DNA from: Cryptomeria japonica
Taxonomy: Eukaryota; Streptophyta; Pinopsida; Cupressales; Cupressaceae
Direction: 5' to 3'
NCBI RefSeq assembly: GCF_030272615.1
Contig: NC_081408.1
Coordinates: forward strand, 307,957,950 to 308,021,949
Length of the DNA stretch: 64,000 bases
Made by a program: the position numbers and the translations under genes. Below are positions 36,516 to 48,519 of this stretch, piece after piece. Position 1 is the stretch's first letter; each line of letters starts with the position of its first letter. The notes below the pieces were generated by a model. The model did no database searches, was not told the origin of the DNA, and saw nothing but the letters and a program-made list of their open reading frames with translations.

Positions 36516-38654
36516 TTAGTTTTGTTGGCCGTTAGCCTAGTTCGGAGGCCCATAGGCTAGTCGGGGACAGAAATTAGGGTTTCCTATTTTATAGAAGGTT
36601 TCTTTGGTGATTTCAGGGGCTATATGTGGGAGTTTGATAGTTTGGATTCTGGATTCCTTCTGGGTTTTCAGAGAGCTTCAGGATGATTCGACATGCATCT
36701 GCATCAGGTGACTTTTTCCAGACTTACTATTTTTAGTAAGTACAATGATTGCTCAGAATGTGGTTAAAATCACTTTGGAAACACTTACTATTTTTAGCAG
36801 TATGCTATTTTTAGTAAGTACTATTTTTAGCAGTTCTATTTTTAGCAGGATGTCAACAGGCTTGTTCAAATGACTATTGTCGACATGTTAGTTTGAGCAG
36901 TTGGTCTTCCCTCAATTTTTGGTGCTATTCTTGGCAAGGGTTCCTCAGCTCAATTCAGTGACTATTTCTGGTAGGGCAATTCTCTCAGCTTGTTTCCCCA
37001 TATCCTTGGAGCTTGTTTTGGCAGGTTCAGTATTTGATGAAAAATGGTGTTTTAAATTAAATTATAACTTAAGGCAAAGGTTGGACGATTTTTTTAAAAG
37101 AGGTTGCTTAAGTTATATTGATATATGTCATTTCCTTAATTATATACTGGGTGATTTATTGTTGAGGAAAAATACTTTATAAAGTGAAATATTAATGTGG
37201 CAAGATGGACGCCTTATGGAGAAATAAGTTAATTTTATAATATATTTCACTTATCTACCTTGGATGCCAAATTATGATTTTATTGTCATTTTAATAAAGA
37301 ATATTTGCTCCTATGTGAAGGTCGATTTGGAGAAAGGAGAAATGAAATGTAATTTCAAAATAATGTGAAGTGAATGTGCATTTGGATTTGGCGTTCATTT
37401 GGAGGGATTGTGAATTTGAATTTGAGCCCTCAAAATCTATAAATGAGAGTGTTGGGCTTCTCATTTGGTATCAAATGAATTTACATTGTTATGCTACCGA
37501 ATTGGCAATTGAAAAATCTGAGCTTCGAAGTGTGGCTTCCTAGCTAAGTCTCAGTTTTGTACTTGCAAGATAGTGCCTAGTTGTGTTCATGTATTCCCGG
37601 TGTTGTTGATGACTGAGTTGCAGATTGTGGAGTGTTTTGATTGACATTGGAGTGTTTTCTAGTTGCTGGTCGTGGGACTGCTGAAAGTGTATTTTGCTCT
37701 CACCTCTTGGCCAGGCGATTCCATCATTCTGGGTACCGGCTCATCCTTCCTTCCTACCACTGGCGATGCATATTGTAAGTTTTTAGCATCTTATTTTGAG
37801 TGTGGATTTTTATATTGAAAATCAAACTTCCCAGGTTAAGCGTGGGGTTTAGTTAATACATTAGGAAGCGTGCAAAATAAATATGGGTGTTTCGATGACT
37901 TTCGTTGGATTTTTTTTCATTGTGGCGGGTATAGAAATTGTTTAGAACAGATTTTGGGTGAATTGGGTGAGTAATGAGAGAGTTATGAGTGTTTTAGTGA
38001 ATCCAGAGGCTGCTGGTTTTGCAATTCCAGCCTACAAATTTTGTATGTTAGCAGAAATTTCATGTCCTTAATTGGATGTTCAGCATTACTCTCTTCTCAC
38101 ATTATCTTAATTATTGTAAGGTTAAGTAGTAGTATTACTAACCAATTTTGCCTTGTAAATCTCACCCCGCTGAAAAGTGGAAGAGGTTGGCTTGCCGCCT
38201 ATTTTCAAGTAAATTTTAATTTAGTCCTCCCACTGCATAAGCGGTCAAGTGATGTTTGATTGTAATGGTCCTCCCATTGCATAAGCAATTGAGTTGAGTT
38301 TATTTTGTAATTTCAGTCCTCCCGCTGAAATATTACAGTCGAGTGATTTGTGCCTTGTGTGTTTCTCTTGGCTAGTTCACCGCCAAGTTTCTTGCATTCT
38401 CGTTGGATAAGCAGAAGGGGCTGGCTTGCCGCCCAGTATTGTATTTCATTTCATTTTTCAGCAATTTAAGATCTAACGATCCCCTATTCACCGTATGCTC
38501 TCACCTTCCTACATTGGGCACTTGGTGGTCAGAAAGTGGAAGGGTTGCAATCTTCAGCAAGTTTTCAGTTTATGCTTTCTAACCTTAACGGGTTATTTGT
38601 TGTGGATGATTGTTATTGGCCTAAAAACAAACAAAAAATAACTAGGATATTACA
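36496..38654 (+). repeat. E3 3' LTR (2159 bp)
   Basis: It starts TGTCCCCTTCTCC and ends GGATATTACA, homologous along its length to 31118-33277. The third hairpin reads ATTGC-ATAA-GCAAT (38276-38289) where the 5' LTR has ACTGC-ATAA-GCAGT: both arms changed together. Confidence 0.93.
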
Positions 38655-39655
38655 TAGGACAGGAGCGTGACGACCCTTTCCCTGCCCTATTTTAGGGCAA
38701 GACCTTTCTAATGCAAGCATTGTGGGTTCTACAATGAGCGAGAAATCTCCCCGATGTCGACCCATAACGAAATTCAAATCATTCAAACATGTATTTAAGG
38801 GGCATTCATCCTCTCGTTTGCATAAGTTGAATAGGTGGGAGAGGTCAAAGTTGGATATGTTCAAGCATTCAAGTATTCAAGCATTCTTTTCTAGCATTAA
38901 GCATTCTCAAGTCTCCCTTCAAGGCTAGGTGTTGCATTCAAGTCAAGGATTCAACCATTGAAGAGGAGATTGCTTTCAACATACAATTCCATACAAACAT
39001 TTCTATCAACATTGCTACTACAACCTCCCTTGAGGTGATTTACAATTCATCCTTTTATTTATATCTATTTGCAAGTACTTTCTTTCATTACTTGGTTAAT
39101 TCCAAAAGTGGGGTTTGACCTAAAGGCAAACCCCCAATCCCAAAACATTTCCCTCTTTTTGATATGTAGATTGCAAGTGCGCAGCTATATTTTCAGATTC
39201 GGGCTTCATTTGCAGAGGCAGAAATATCCTTTTCATTTCGCGGATTTTTCAGAGGACCATGTACATTCCCGCCACGGTCCAAGCAACTTTTCATAAAATT
39301 TGCAAGGAGACTTCGTCTCAACATTTTACTGCCAAATCCAGGTGCACAGCTCCATCCCATATTCAAATCTCAAGTTATAATTGATTCTTTGTCACTTTTG
39401 CACTACATAATTCAATGAATTTCCATTTTAAATCAAACAAAGGGAATAAGGGGATCATCATAACATCCTTAATTCATTCATAATTCAATCCATCATCTTT
39501 GTGTGGAGATTGGATCTAGTGAATTACCCCTTATCTCCCTAATGTAATGATGAAAAGTGCTTGAAGGATAATCAATAGTGAAACTCTCATCTCTCTTTGA
39601 GGGAAAGGGTTAGTTTTCCTCTTGATCTATCACTCATCATTTACCCGCTATTACA
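38655..39655 (+). repeat. E2 5' LTR, right piece
   Basis: It matches the 3' LTR (44987-46161) from its interior to the CGCTATTACA end. Its first 124 bp repeat the end of the left piece (30994-31117) with about 12% divergence, so it is not a fresh duplication. Confidence 0.88.
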
Positions 39656-39675
39656 TTTTGGTGAACCCAACGTCT
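39656..39675 (+). other. E2 primer binding site region
   Basis: TTTTGGTGAACCCAACGTC follows the LTR directly. The TGG start is as expected for a primer site; I could not assign the tRNA. Confidence 0.55.
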
Positions 39676-40852
39676 TGCATGCTATCCTTTGAACAACATT
39701 GCATATTTCTCATTTACAAGTTTCAACTCTCTGCAAACTTAGTGGTTAATTCATTAAAAACCCTAGTTTTTAAAATTAAAATTGAACTTGTGATTTGTAA
39801 AAATTGTTTGTGTTTGTCTTAGATCTTAAAATTGTTGTGTTTGTCAAATTCAATTTCCTCATTGTCTTGTTCAATTTGCAATTAAAATTTACAAATTAAG
39901 AGGTTACTTGTTAAAACCCTAATTTTCAAAAATCATCTTGAACTTGTGAAAAAATTGGATTTCAACTTAATTTTCAAATTTCTGATTATTCCTATATTTG
40001 TCTTCAATCCCACAATTCAAATTTTCAATTTCCCCCCTTTTTCCCAAAATTCAAAATTTTAAAATTAAGTGGTTAGGTCATCAAACCCTAATTTTTAAAA
40101 TTGATTGGATTTTGTGTGAATTTCAAATCAATTTCAGTTACATTCAGACTCTTAAACATTTTTCAAGGTGTTCCTATCCATTAGGTTTGACCATTTTCAA
40201 AATTGCACTTCAATTCCTCTTTTTCTTCAAAACCCTAATAGGGTCCTATTTTTTGTGCCTTCATTTTGCCCATCTAGAAATCATAAAATTTGCCCATTTT
40301 GGGGGGTTAGCTTTAAAATCATCATAATATCCATCCCTGAATTTTTTTTTAAAAGTTGGTTGGACCATGTGTGTTCCCGCCACGGTCCTCAACTTTTTTC
40401 TCAAAATTTTGGGAGATTGTTATGATTGTATTTATTAGCCTAAATCCAAAAGATTGGCTGATTTTATTGATTTTTGAACCCTCTAGAATTGGAAATACCT
40501 TCAAAATTCAACATTTCAACTTTCAAGAAAAAATTTAAAATTAAGAGGTTAATTATAGTCTGCCCTGATTTTAAAAATTCTAATTTAAAAATTAAGTGGT
40601 ATTCCCTTGGCCCTAATTTTAAAATTTTGATTTCTTTTTTAGAAATTGTGCCATCCTCTTCCCCCAACAAAGTTCAAATTGTGTAATCATTATTTTATTT
40701 GTATTACTCAATTTTTGCAAGCTTTGTCCTACAATTCAAAATTCAAATTTTCCCTCTAGTGCATGAGTTTTACCACTATTAGTCCTACCTATCCTATCCC
40801 TGTTAGACGAAGCATTAGAATTAAGGCTTCCCAAGGTTTGATAACCTAGAAG
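39676..40852. other. E2 5' leader, non-coding
   Basis: AT-rich with many AAATTT/AAAATTC words. It contains repeated TTAAAATTAAG(A/T)GGTTA phrases (for example at 40059, 40526 and 40590). No supported gene lies here. Confidence 0.55.
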
Positions 40853-42370
40853 ATGGAGCCTAATTTGGGTGACTTCTTTAATAAGGATCATGCTAATTCT
40901 TCCCATCCTAATCATGTGCCTATTGATGGATCTCATGATGAAGAAGAAGCTTTAACTAGGGTTTCTTTAGATCAACTTTCCACATTGGATAATCAATTTG
41001 ATAGCTTTCAACAATGGATGTCCCAAGAATACCCTAATAGTGAATCTCTTCCATTAATTGAAGGTCTTAAACGCATGCTTCAAAGTGATAAGAATGGAAT
41101 TGATATATTGCATGGCATTGCACATATTGTTGATTCTAATGTCATGCCTATCAAGAGTTGTGCCGAAACCCTAGGTTACTCACAACCTCCAACACAAGTC
41201 AATTCCTCTATTCCTTTGACCAATCTTATGACTAGTATTCCTACTTTCACATCTAACATCATGGCTACTTCAACTCAAAATGTCATTCCTACAACCACTG
41301 GTCATGGGGGTAATCCCTCTTCTTTATTTAATCCTCCATCGATACCTATGTCTTCCATGAGTGTTCCTACAATAAGTGTGACACAAGGGGACAATTATTT
41401 CAACAACTTTATTCCTCCTTTAAGTGTCCCTTTTCCTACCCAATCATCACCAATTCCTACTTATCATAGTGTCCCACCACCTTATTCTCAGTCCATGCCT
41501 TCTTTCAACAACATCACACCACCTTCTCAATCTCCTATGTCTAACATCATTTTTTCTACAGAGATGACAATCAACAATCTTCCCCAAACTGTGTCTTCCT
41601 TACAACAACAAATTGCTTCCATGAGTCAATAAAAGTTTCGTGTGCCCACCTTTAATGTTGTGAGCCCACTTTTTCTTGATATTGTTAAGGTAGTGCCACC
41701 TAAACATGTTGAGATCCCTCAATTGGAACTTTATAATGGAAAAGGTGATCCTCTTACACATGTCAAAACAAATCAAACCTTGTGTACTGATTTTGCTTAT
41801 GATCAACGATTGCTTGCAAAATTGTTTACAAGAACATTAAGAGATAAGGCTTTACAATGGTATTGTTCTTTGCCTTCTTATTCTATCACTTCTTTTCAAC
41901 AACTAGCAAATGCTTTCATCCAACAATTTCAAAACAACATTGGTCCTAAAATCACTTTGACTAATTTAATGTGTTGTAAACAAGGTGTTAAAGAAAAAGT
42001 GACAGATTTCATTGGTAGATATAAGCATTTGTGTACTCAAATTTCTTTTCATGTGCCTGATAATGATATTCAAAGAATTTTCATCTCTAATTTACAAAAA
42101 GATATCAGGGAAAAGCTTCTTTTGTCTGATTTTACTTCCTTTCCGTAGTTGTACGCAACTCTCCACAATTATCAACTGACTGTGAGTCAAATGGAGCAAT
42201 CCACTCCTATGGCTCCGAGTGATAAGGGGGAGAGTGTTCAACAACTATTTGCGAAGTTCAAACCAACAAAAAGCTTCATCAAGTTCAATGATCCAATCAA
42301 CAACAACCATGTGAATGCTACAATAGGTGTGCCTCCTATTTCTAAGTTTTTTTCAAAGAGAAAGATAGTT
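40853..42370 (+). pseudogene. E2 gag
   Basis: One reading frame from ATG 40853 to about 42370 with only two stops (TAA 41630, TAG 42146), both at positions where Gln is plausible. The N-terminal 260 residues are Ser/Pro/Thr/Asn-rich and probably disordered. The capsid-type domain follows (41700-42130): PQLELYNGKGDP, ALQWYCSLP, SFQQLANAFIQQF and DFIGRYKHLCTQI, matching the plant retrotransposon gag pattern. After a frameshift near 42370 the frame continues as PLNESLHSIMSQLL. Gag would form the particle that packages the RNA. The start was chosen as the first ATG of the open frame. Confidence 0.85.
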
Positions 42371-43180
42371 TACTCCTTTGAATGAATCTTTGCATAGTAT
42401 TATGTCTCAATTATTACATAGAAATGTTATCAAACTTCCTCCTATAAAACAAGTTGATCCCTCCAAACTTGCATCTCCTCATTTTGATAACAATTCCTTT
42501 TGCCAATTTCATCGTCAACCTGGTCATGATACTGAGAAATGTTTTGCATTGAAACATAAGGCTAGAGATTTGATTGATAATAATACTATATATGTGGTAG
42601 GTGTGAATGATAAAGGGAATAAATCAGTTGCTCCTCTTAATCACAATCTTAAGATTTTCACTAATCCCTTGCCATCTCATACCTCTAACATTATTGAGAT
42701 TGTGCCTAATTCTCTCTCTTCTGAAACACTCATCTGTTTGGCTTCGAACTTGGTTAACATGGTAGAAACACAAGAACCATCTAAGGATCCATGTATCACA
42801 TTTTATCCTAGTGAGACCATTAGAGCACCTGATGGCCCTTTATACATAGTTGCAAAGGTTAAGGATATCCCTTGCCGTGGTGCCCTGATTGATCCCTCTT
42901 GCATGGTTAATGTCATAACTGAAGAGTATCTTTTTACTTTATGATTTCATAAACCATTATATGATGCTTCTAATGTAGTTCTGAAGTTATTTTATGGTTT
43001 CTCTTGTCCTACCATTGGTTCTATCACCCTTCCTGTCGAAGTCCATACTAAATCCATGGATGTTGACTTCTTCCTCTGAGCAATTCCATGTGAAGTTGGT
43101 CTATCCTTGGCTATCTTCCATAAAGGCTAGTGCTTCTCCAATCCATAAGTTTCTTAAATTTCCTAACAATTGAGAAGTCA
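42371..43180 (+). pseudogene. E2 gag end (zinc-knuckle-like) and protease-like domain
   Basis: The frame opens with ESLHSIMSQLLHRNVIKLPPI, typical of the gag-protease junction in Athila/Tat elements. CQFHRQPGHDTEKC is a modified zinc knuckle (C-x2-H-x4-H-x4-C). The aspartic protease-like region has GALIDPSCMVNVI where active enzymes carry D-(T/S/G)-G or DGGSxxN, so the active-site loop is altered. It continues past stops after 42942 (GFSCPTIGSITLPVEVHT, then a short decayed stretch). No polymerase follows. Confidence 0.75.
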
Positions 43181-43185
43181 TCACC

Positions 43186-44183
43186 GTGAACCATAGCTTA
43201 TTTTGTCCATCTGAAAGAAACCTTGGTGTTCCTATTAATCTCTTTTGGCCTAAACAATTTCAATCTCTTCCATCAAGGAGCGATGCTCTTTTTCAATCTT
43301 ATCAAAAATGGAAGAATGATATGATCTTATCCTTAAGTCAACCTAGATCACTGACACTTGACATTCCTATTATTCTTCAAGATGAGGTTTTTCCCCTCTT
43401 GGATAGAACTAATCTCCCTCCTAAGGAAAATTTTTCACCAAATCATATGGATGTGACTTTACCTTCTCTTAAGGAGAACCACAATATTCTTCCTAAGGTT
43501 AGACCTATACCTCAACCTCATAATGGACTTGGTCTCCTCCCTACACCTAATATTCCTCCTTTCTATGGTGCAGTTCCACATCCTTCCTCTTATCGAGAGA
43601 AGATGTTTGCTTCTCCTAAATTCAACAAAAATTACCTCAACCTAAACCTTCCACTATAAAGGAGAAAGCCATTCCTCATTCTTCAAATGTTCCTCCTCCT
43701 TCTCAGCCTTCCACTAAGACTCAACAAAATTGTTGTGCGAGAGAACGCCGACAAAGATGCCATGTTCGAGCTCATGAAGCTATCTCTCAAAATACTCATT
43801 CTCCTCAGACTCCAATAGTTGACATGATTCCCTTTTCTCCTAAGCAAGATGTTCAATGAACATCTCCAAATCATAAGTTGCATAAAACATGTGATGGTTT
43901 TACTCCTATTTGTGTCCTTGCTCCTCTTAATTTAGGTTTTGATGAAGAAATAGGTAAAAATGTAATTTATAATGGCAATACAACTCCTAATGCTTCTGAT
44001 AGTGAGCATAAATATATTCATGTGGACAAACATTTATCGGATGAGTTTTCACAAACTTTAATCCTAGCTCCTCGAATCGAACAAAGTGACTTACCACATG
44101 AGCATAGTCCTTGTTTGGATCTTGTGATAGCTCCATATGGTGTGCTCGATATCGCTCCTCTCGCATGTTTCTCACCTTCCTGA
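43186..44183 (+). pseudogene. E2 Pro/Ser-rich downstream ORF
   Basis: An open frame from 43186 to 43659 is rich in Pro, Leu, Asn and Ser. After a shift, frames run to 44183 (PHEHSPCLDLVIAPYGVLDI). No known domain is visible. It occupies the place where pol should be. It may be the protease-RT linker left after deletion of RT-integrase, or an element-specific ORF. Unknown. Confidence 0.5.
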
Positions 44184-44970
44184 AATAGTGATCAACAAGA
44201 TTGAGAGGCGGATGTCATGCTAGATTAGCAATATTAGCACTGTAGATCGTTCTCTCCTTTCTTTCTCTTCTGTGACCATTCTTCTATGTGTATCCATGTT
44301 CTTCTATTTGTTCCCTTAATGTCTACTTGGGGATGATGCAAAGCATTGAGATCTTCTCTTGGTCTCTTTCACATTGACTCAAAAGACATCCTCTCTTCCC
44401 TTTCTTCTAAGGTAGTGTCCTTCCTTGGGGAATGAAGATTATTATATGCATATACATACATGATATACATGATATACATGAGTTATCATACAGCATACTG
44501 ACCCCGAGGAAAGCAACACTACCTCGTGTTTTGTGTTCATTATCATTGGGTTTAATCCTCGATTGGGGCCTAAATCCTTGTGATAGCATGCTCCCTCCTT
44601 CTTTGTCCCTTGGGTGTATCCTACCTGAAAGCAATCGCTCCCGATAAGGTGCGTGCGATCACTTTAATGTGGGGGCATACACTCTGATCATACTTTCCTT
44701 CTTGTGATACTTATAATTACTTAGTGAACTTTGCTTTGCTTTGTAATATTTTTGTATCCTTTCTTTCATGACCAATAGTGAAGGGAACTTTGCTACTTGG
44801 AGTCATGGTTCTCCCCTTCTTGATCTTCCCTTTTACTTTGTCAATCAAATTCATAAGATCCTAATTCCACTGGGGGCTTGGCTCATCTTGTCTCCTTGAC
44901 GTGGTAAAAGTCTTTCAATCTTGTTTCCTTGTACTTTACTAACAGTATCGGCATACGCTTATACTCCCAC
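44184..44970. other. E2 3' non-coding region
   Basis: No supported frame. It contains a short ATATACATG direct repeat (44455-44480). Confidence 0.55.
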
Positions 44971-44986
44971 TAAAGTGGGGGCTAAA
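44971..44986 (+). other. E2 polypurine tract
   Basis: TAAAGTGGGGGCTAAA lies directly before the TG of the 3' LTR. Confidence 0.8.
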
Positions 44987-46161
44987 TGTAGTGTCATAAA
45001 ATTGCGACCCTAAAAATTTATGACTGCATTAGGGTCCTCACGCATGCGAACTTGAATCCTCTAGCCTGATCAAATACTAGAGGGTGCTTGGCTTGTGAAA
45101 ACACCTTCTTCCTTGGCCTCCGCATCACTCTGTCCACACTCTACCCTAGAGAAAGGGGTAGGAAAGGGGCGTGGCACCCCTGTCCTTGCCCTATTTTGGG
45201 GCAGGACCTTTCTAGTGCAAGCATTGTGGGTTGTGCAATGAGCGGGAAATCTCCCCGATGTCGGCCCGTGATGAAATTCAAATCATTCAAACATGTATTT
45301 AAGAGGCATTTGTCCTCTCATTTGCATAAGTTGAATAGGTGGGAGAGGTCAAAGTTGGATATGTTCAAGCATTCAAGTATTCAAGCATTATTTTCCAGCA
45401 TTAAGCATTCTCAAGTCTCCCTTCAAGGCTAGGTGTTACATTCAAGTCAAGGATTCAACCATTGAAGAGGAAATTGCTTTCAACATACAATTCCATACAA
45501 ACATTTCTATCAACATTGCTACTACAACCTCCCTTGAGGTGATTTACAATTCAGCCTTTCATTTACATCTACTTGCAAGTAATTTCTTTCATTACTTGGT
45601 TAATTCCAAAACTGGGGTTTGACCTAAAGGAAAACCCCCAATCCCAACACATTTCCCTCTCTTTTTTGTGTGTAGGTTGTAGGTGCGCAACTATACTTTT
45701 GGATTCGAGCTTCATTTGCAAAGGCAAAAAAACCTTTTTCGTTTCGCGGATTTTTCAGAGGACCATGTACATTCCCACCACGGTCTTAGCAACTTTTCGT
45801 CAAATTTGCAGGATGACTTCATCTCCACATTTTACTGCCAAATCTAGGTGCACAACTCCATCCCATATTCAAATCTCAAGTTATAATCAATTCTTTGTCA
45901 CTTTTGCACTACATAATTCAATCAATTTCCATTTCAAATCAAACAAGGGGAATAAGGGGATCATCATAATATCCTTAATTCATTCAGAATTCAATCTATC
46001 ATCTTTGTGTGGAGATTGGATCTAGTGAATTACCCTTTATCTCCCTAATCTAATGGTGAAAAGTGCTTGAAGGATAATCAATAGTGAAACTCTCATATCT
46101 CTTTGAGGGAAAGGGTTATTTGTCCTCTTGATCTATCACTCATCATTTTCCCACTATTACA
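44987..46161 (+). repeat. E2 3' LTR (1175 bp)
   Basis: It starts TGTAGTGTCATAAAATTGCG and ends CACTATTACA. It is uninterrupted and shows what the split 5' LTR looked like before E3 arrived. Confidence 0.92.
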
Positions 46162-46166
46162 ATACC
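46162..46166. repeat. Target site duplication of E2, right (ATACC)
   Basis: Exact copy of 30817-30821. Confidence 0.92.
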
Positions 46167-46402
46167 AGGATACACTGGCTACACTTGATCACATTCAGGA
46201 GGTTGGATCTGGCACTCTCTCAGCTGACACTGTGAGGGCATTATTTCGGGTTGGGAAGGAGACAATGCATTGGTGGCAACTATATGAGGATCTGCTCACA
46301 GAGAGCCAAAGAGCAGGGAGCTATGTAACTACTCCTGTACCCGTCAGGATGGATACCAGCAATGGTGGGGTCATGGGGCCTCCTCAAAGGAGCAGAGATT
46401 GA
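46162..46402 (+). pseudogene. Antisense PMD ORF of T1, 3' part
   Basis: The frame resumes after E2: YQDTLATLDHIQEVGSGTL, then ALFRVGKETMHWWQLYEDLL and a stop at 46400. The join with the 5' part is in frame after removing one ATACC copy, so this is the C-terminus of the same protein. It extends the coiled coil begun before the insertion. Confidence 0.8.
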
Positions 46403-48500
46403 GGAGCAAGGTCACAACCTCAGAGACGGGCATAGCCAGGTGGGAGTGGTACAAGGCATCCATGAGACTTGATTTGATATTATGAGACATTTGTATGTTA
46501 TTGATTATTTCTTTGATATCATTGTATACTTGGACTCTTTATTGTTTTATAATGATATGTAGACATGGACTCTATATGATGGTTATGATTTATTATGCAT
46601 GCTACTTTGATGATGATGAATTATATGTCTATATGCATTGATTACATGGATGATGCTTTATTGACCTACATGCAGTTATTACATGGTTGATATGATTATC
46701 TCTCCTTTCCTTTATATTCCATGATGTTATCTTGATGATATTGATTCTATCTATGAAGTATATGGTCTAGATGATGATGATGATGTGGAATTATTTATAT
46801 GCATATGAAAATGATTTTAAAATTGTAATGATCTATATGGAAATAATGCTTATAATGATGACATATGCAAATGGACGTTTATTTCTATTCCTTGATGTAT
46901 ATGCATGTAATGATGAAATGATGAAATGATTTACATGAAATGCATTTGATTTTGAGTTTTTGAATGCAATGTGATGATTATGTATGATAATGCTTATAAT
47001 GGTTAGGTGATGAAATATAAACAATGATGATGTAATAATATGGTTAATGATTCTAAATGCACAAATGCAATTAAATGAACCTAATGAAAATGATTCTAAA
47101 ATGAAACTAATGATAAATAAATGCAAAAGATGATAATGAGAAATGAATCTAGTGAAACTAATAATGATATGATCAATGCAAATGACACTATGCAATTTAA
47201 ATGAATGCAACTGATGAATGATGGATGATGGATGATAAATGACATGATGATCATGATAATATGCAAACCTAAACGAAATGAAACTAGATAATTGAATGCA
47301 AACTAATGAATTTGTTTTTCTTTGTCCAAATATAATCAATATTTATTTTGATCGTTGATCTTGAATGAAATGCTTATAATGTAACTAACAATGAATGCTT
47401 ATAATGCAGATGATAATGAACTAATTTAAAATGATCTGACTTAAATGATACTACCATTCCTCACATGTTGTCTTGTAACAGTGCTTGATTTCATCATTGA
47501 GCTTTTAAATGTTGTAAGAAAATACAAGCAACTTGACATAATGATTCAAGCTAACCTGGGTGCTTCTTACATGGATTTTGATATAGCAATTTTATACGAG
47601 CAACTTAATATAATGAATCAAGCTAACCTGAGTATTTCTTGTAGAATAGACAAGGATTATCCCTTTTTAGGCATGACTCGAAACGTCCTCCTTGATCTTT
47701 TATCAATCATATCCTTAGACAAGTACATACCTTACCAAGAGATAAGCCACAGATAACAGACAAAGAAAAATAATCATGCCCCATCATAGCTCCTCTAGTC
47801 ATGGACATCATCGAGTTGCCTAGGACACATGATTAGCAAAAGTCAAGATATAAACACTAAATCTTGTGTGTCGCACATATGTTCTCATGATCATTAACTG
47901 ATATAATCATCTTGATGAATGATCATTGATAATCCTTCATTACTTGTTGGTTGAATCTTTATATTCTGAGTTTCACGATCCAGTTGTTACAAATGTCTTG
48001 ATCTTTGTTGCCTTGTTGTTTGTTGTCTGTTTCAAAACCCTAGGTGTTTTTGGTTTTTCCAAGTTTTTTGAATATTTTTGGTTTCCCGAAGCTTTTATAG
48101 ATACCCTTAAAAAAAGGAGTTTAGGATTTTGCCCCCAATAGAAACAAACTTTATTATGGATGTACAAAGGATGATCCAAACCATGGCAGGATACAAATGC
48201 AGATTGATTCTGATAAAATTTAAGATAGTGACTACGATAAGTATATCAAAGATTGATAACTATTGATAAGCTGCATATTTCCTGCTAATGGTTCAAAGCA
48301 ATGGATGCGAAAGATAGAATTAATATGCGAGAATAGGTAGATGTGAATAGATGGGCTAGGATGAATAAATGGGCAAAGCGATCTCATAGATGGTGAAACT
48401 CACTTTTAGATAGCGCCTATTTACCAGGTTTTCACCATCTAAATTTATTGCATTTTTTCCATATTTGATTTTTTTAAACTGTTTTCGTTGTTTTTCACTG
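46403..48500. other. T1 spacer between antisense ORF and integrase
   Basis: 46500-47430 is low-complexity, dominated by ATGATG and AATGA words. The His/Ile/Ser-rich minus frame at 47339-46833 is an artefact of this. 47430-48500 is AT-rich; a short repeated phrase AGCAACTTRAYATAATGA occurs at 47527 and 47599. No supported gene lies here. Confidence 0.6.
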
Positions 48501-48519
48501 TTTTGTATTTTCTCTTTTT

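Larger units (their letters stand above)
31118..38654 (+). mobile_element. E3: non-autonomous LTR retrotransposon with an unknown long ORF
   Basis: Two LTRs of 2160 and 2159 bp (31118-33277 and 36496-38654) with TG...CA ends flank a 3.2 kb interior. The interior has an initiator-Met primer site (33279) and a purine-rich tract before the 3' LTR. The interior encodes no gag, protease, RT, RNase H or integrase that I can see; it holds one long decayed frame of unknown function. The LTRs look about 95% identical. The two flanks do not form a target duplication (TCAAA against TAGGA); instead 124 bp of the host LTR is present on both sides. Confidence 0.88.
30822..46161 (+). mobile_element. E2: gag-protease-only non-autonomous gypsy element (nested)
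   Basis: LTR element in the antisense ORF of T1 with ATACC target duplications. The 5' LTR is split by E3 (30822-31117 and 38655-39655); the 3' LTR is 44987-46161. The interior holds a long gag, a zinc-knuckle-like motif and a protease-like domain, then a Pro-rich ORF. It has no RT, RNase H or integrase, so its copying must have relied on another element's pol. Without E3 it is about 7.8 kb. Gag wording (FTPLNESL, CQFHRQPGHDTEKCFALK) belongs to the Athila/Tat clade. Confidence 0.88.

Noticed and set aside
46833-47339. 168-codon minus-strand ORF rich in His, Ile and Ser
   Set aside because: It is the complement of an ATGATG/AATGA low-complexity tract.
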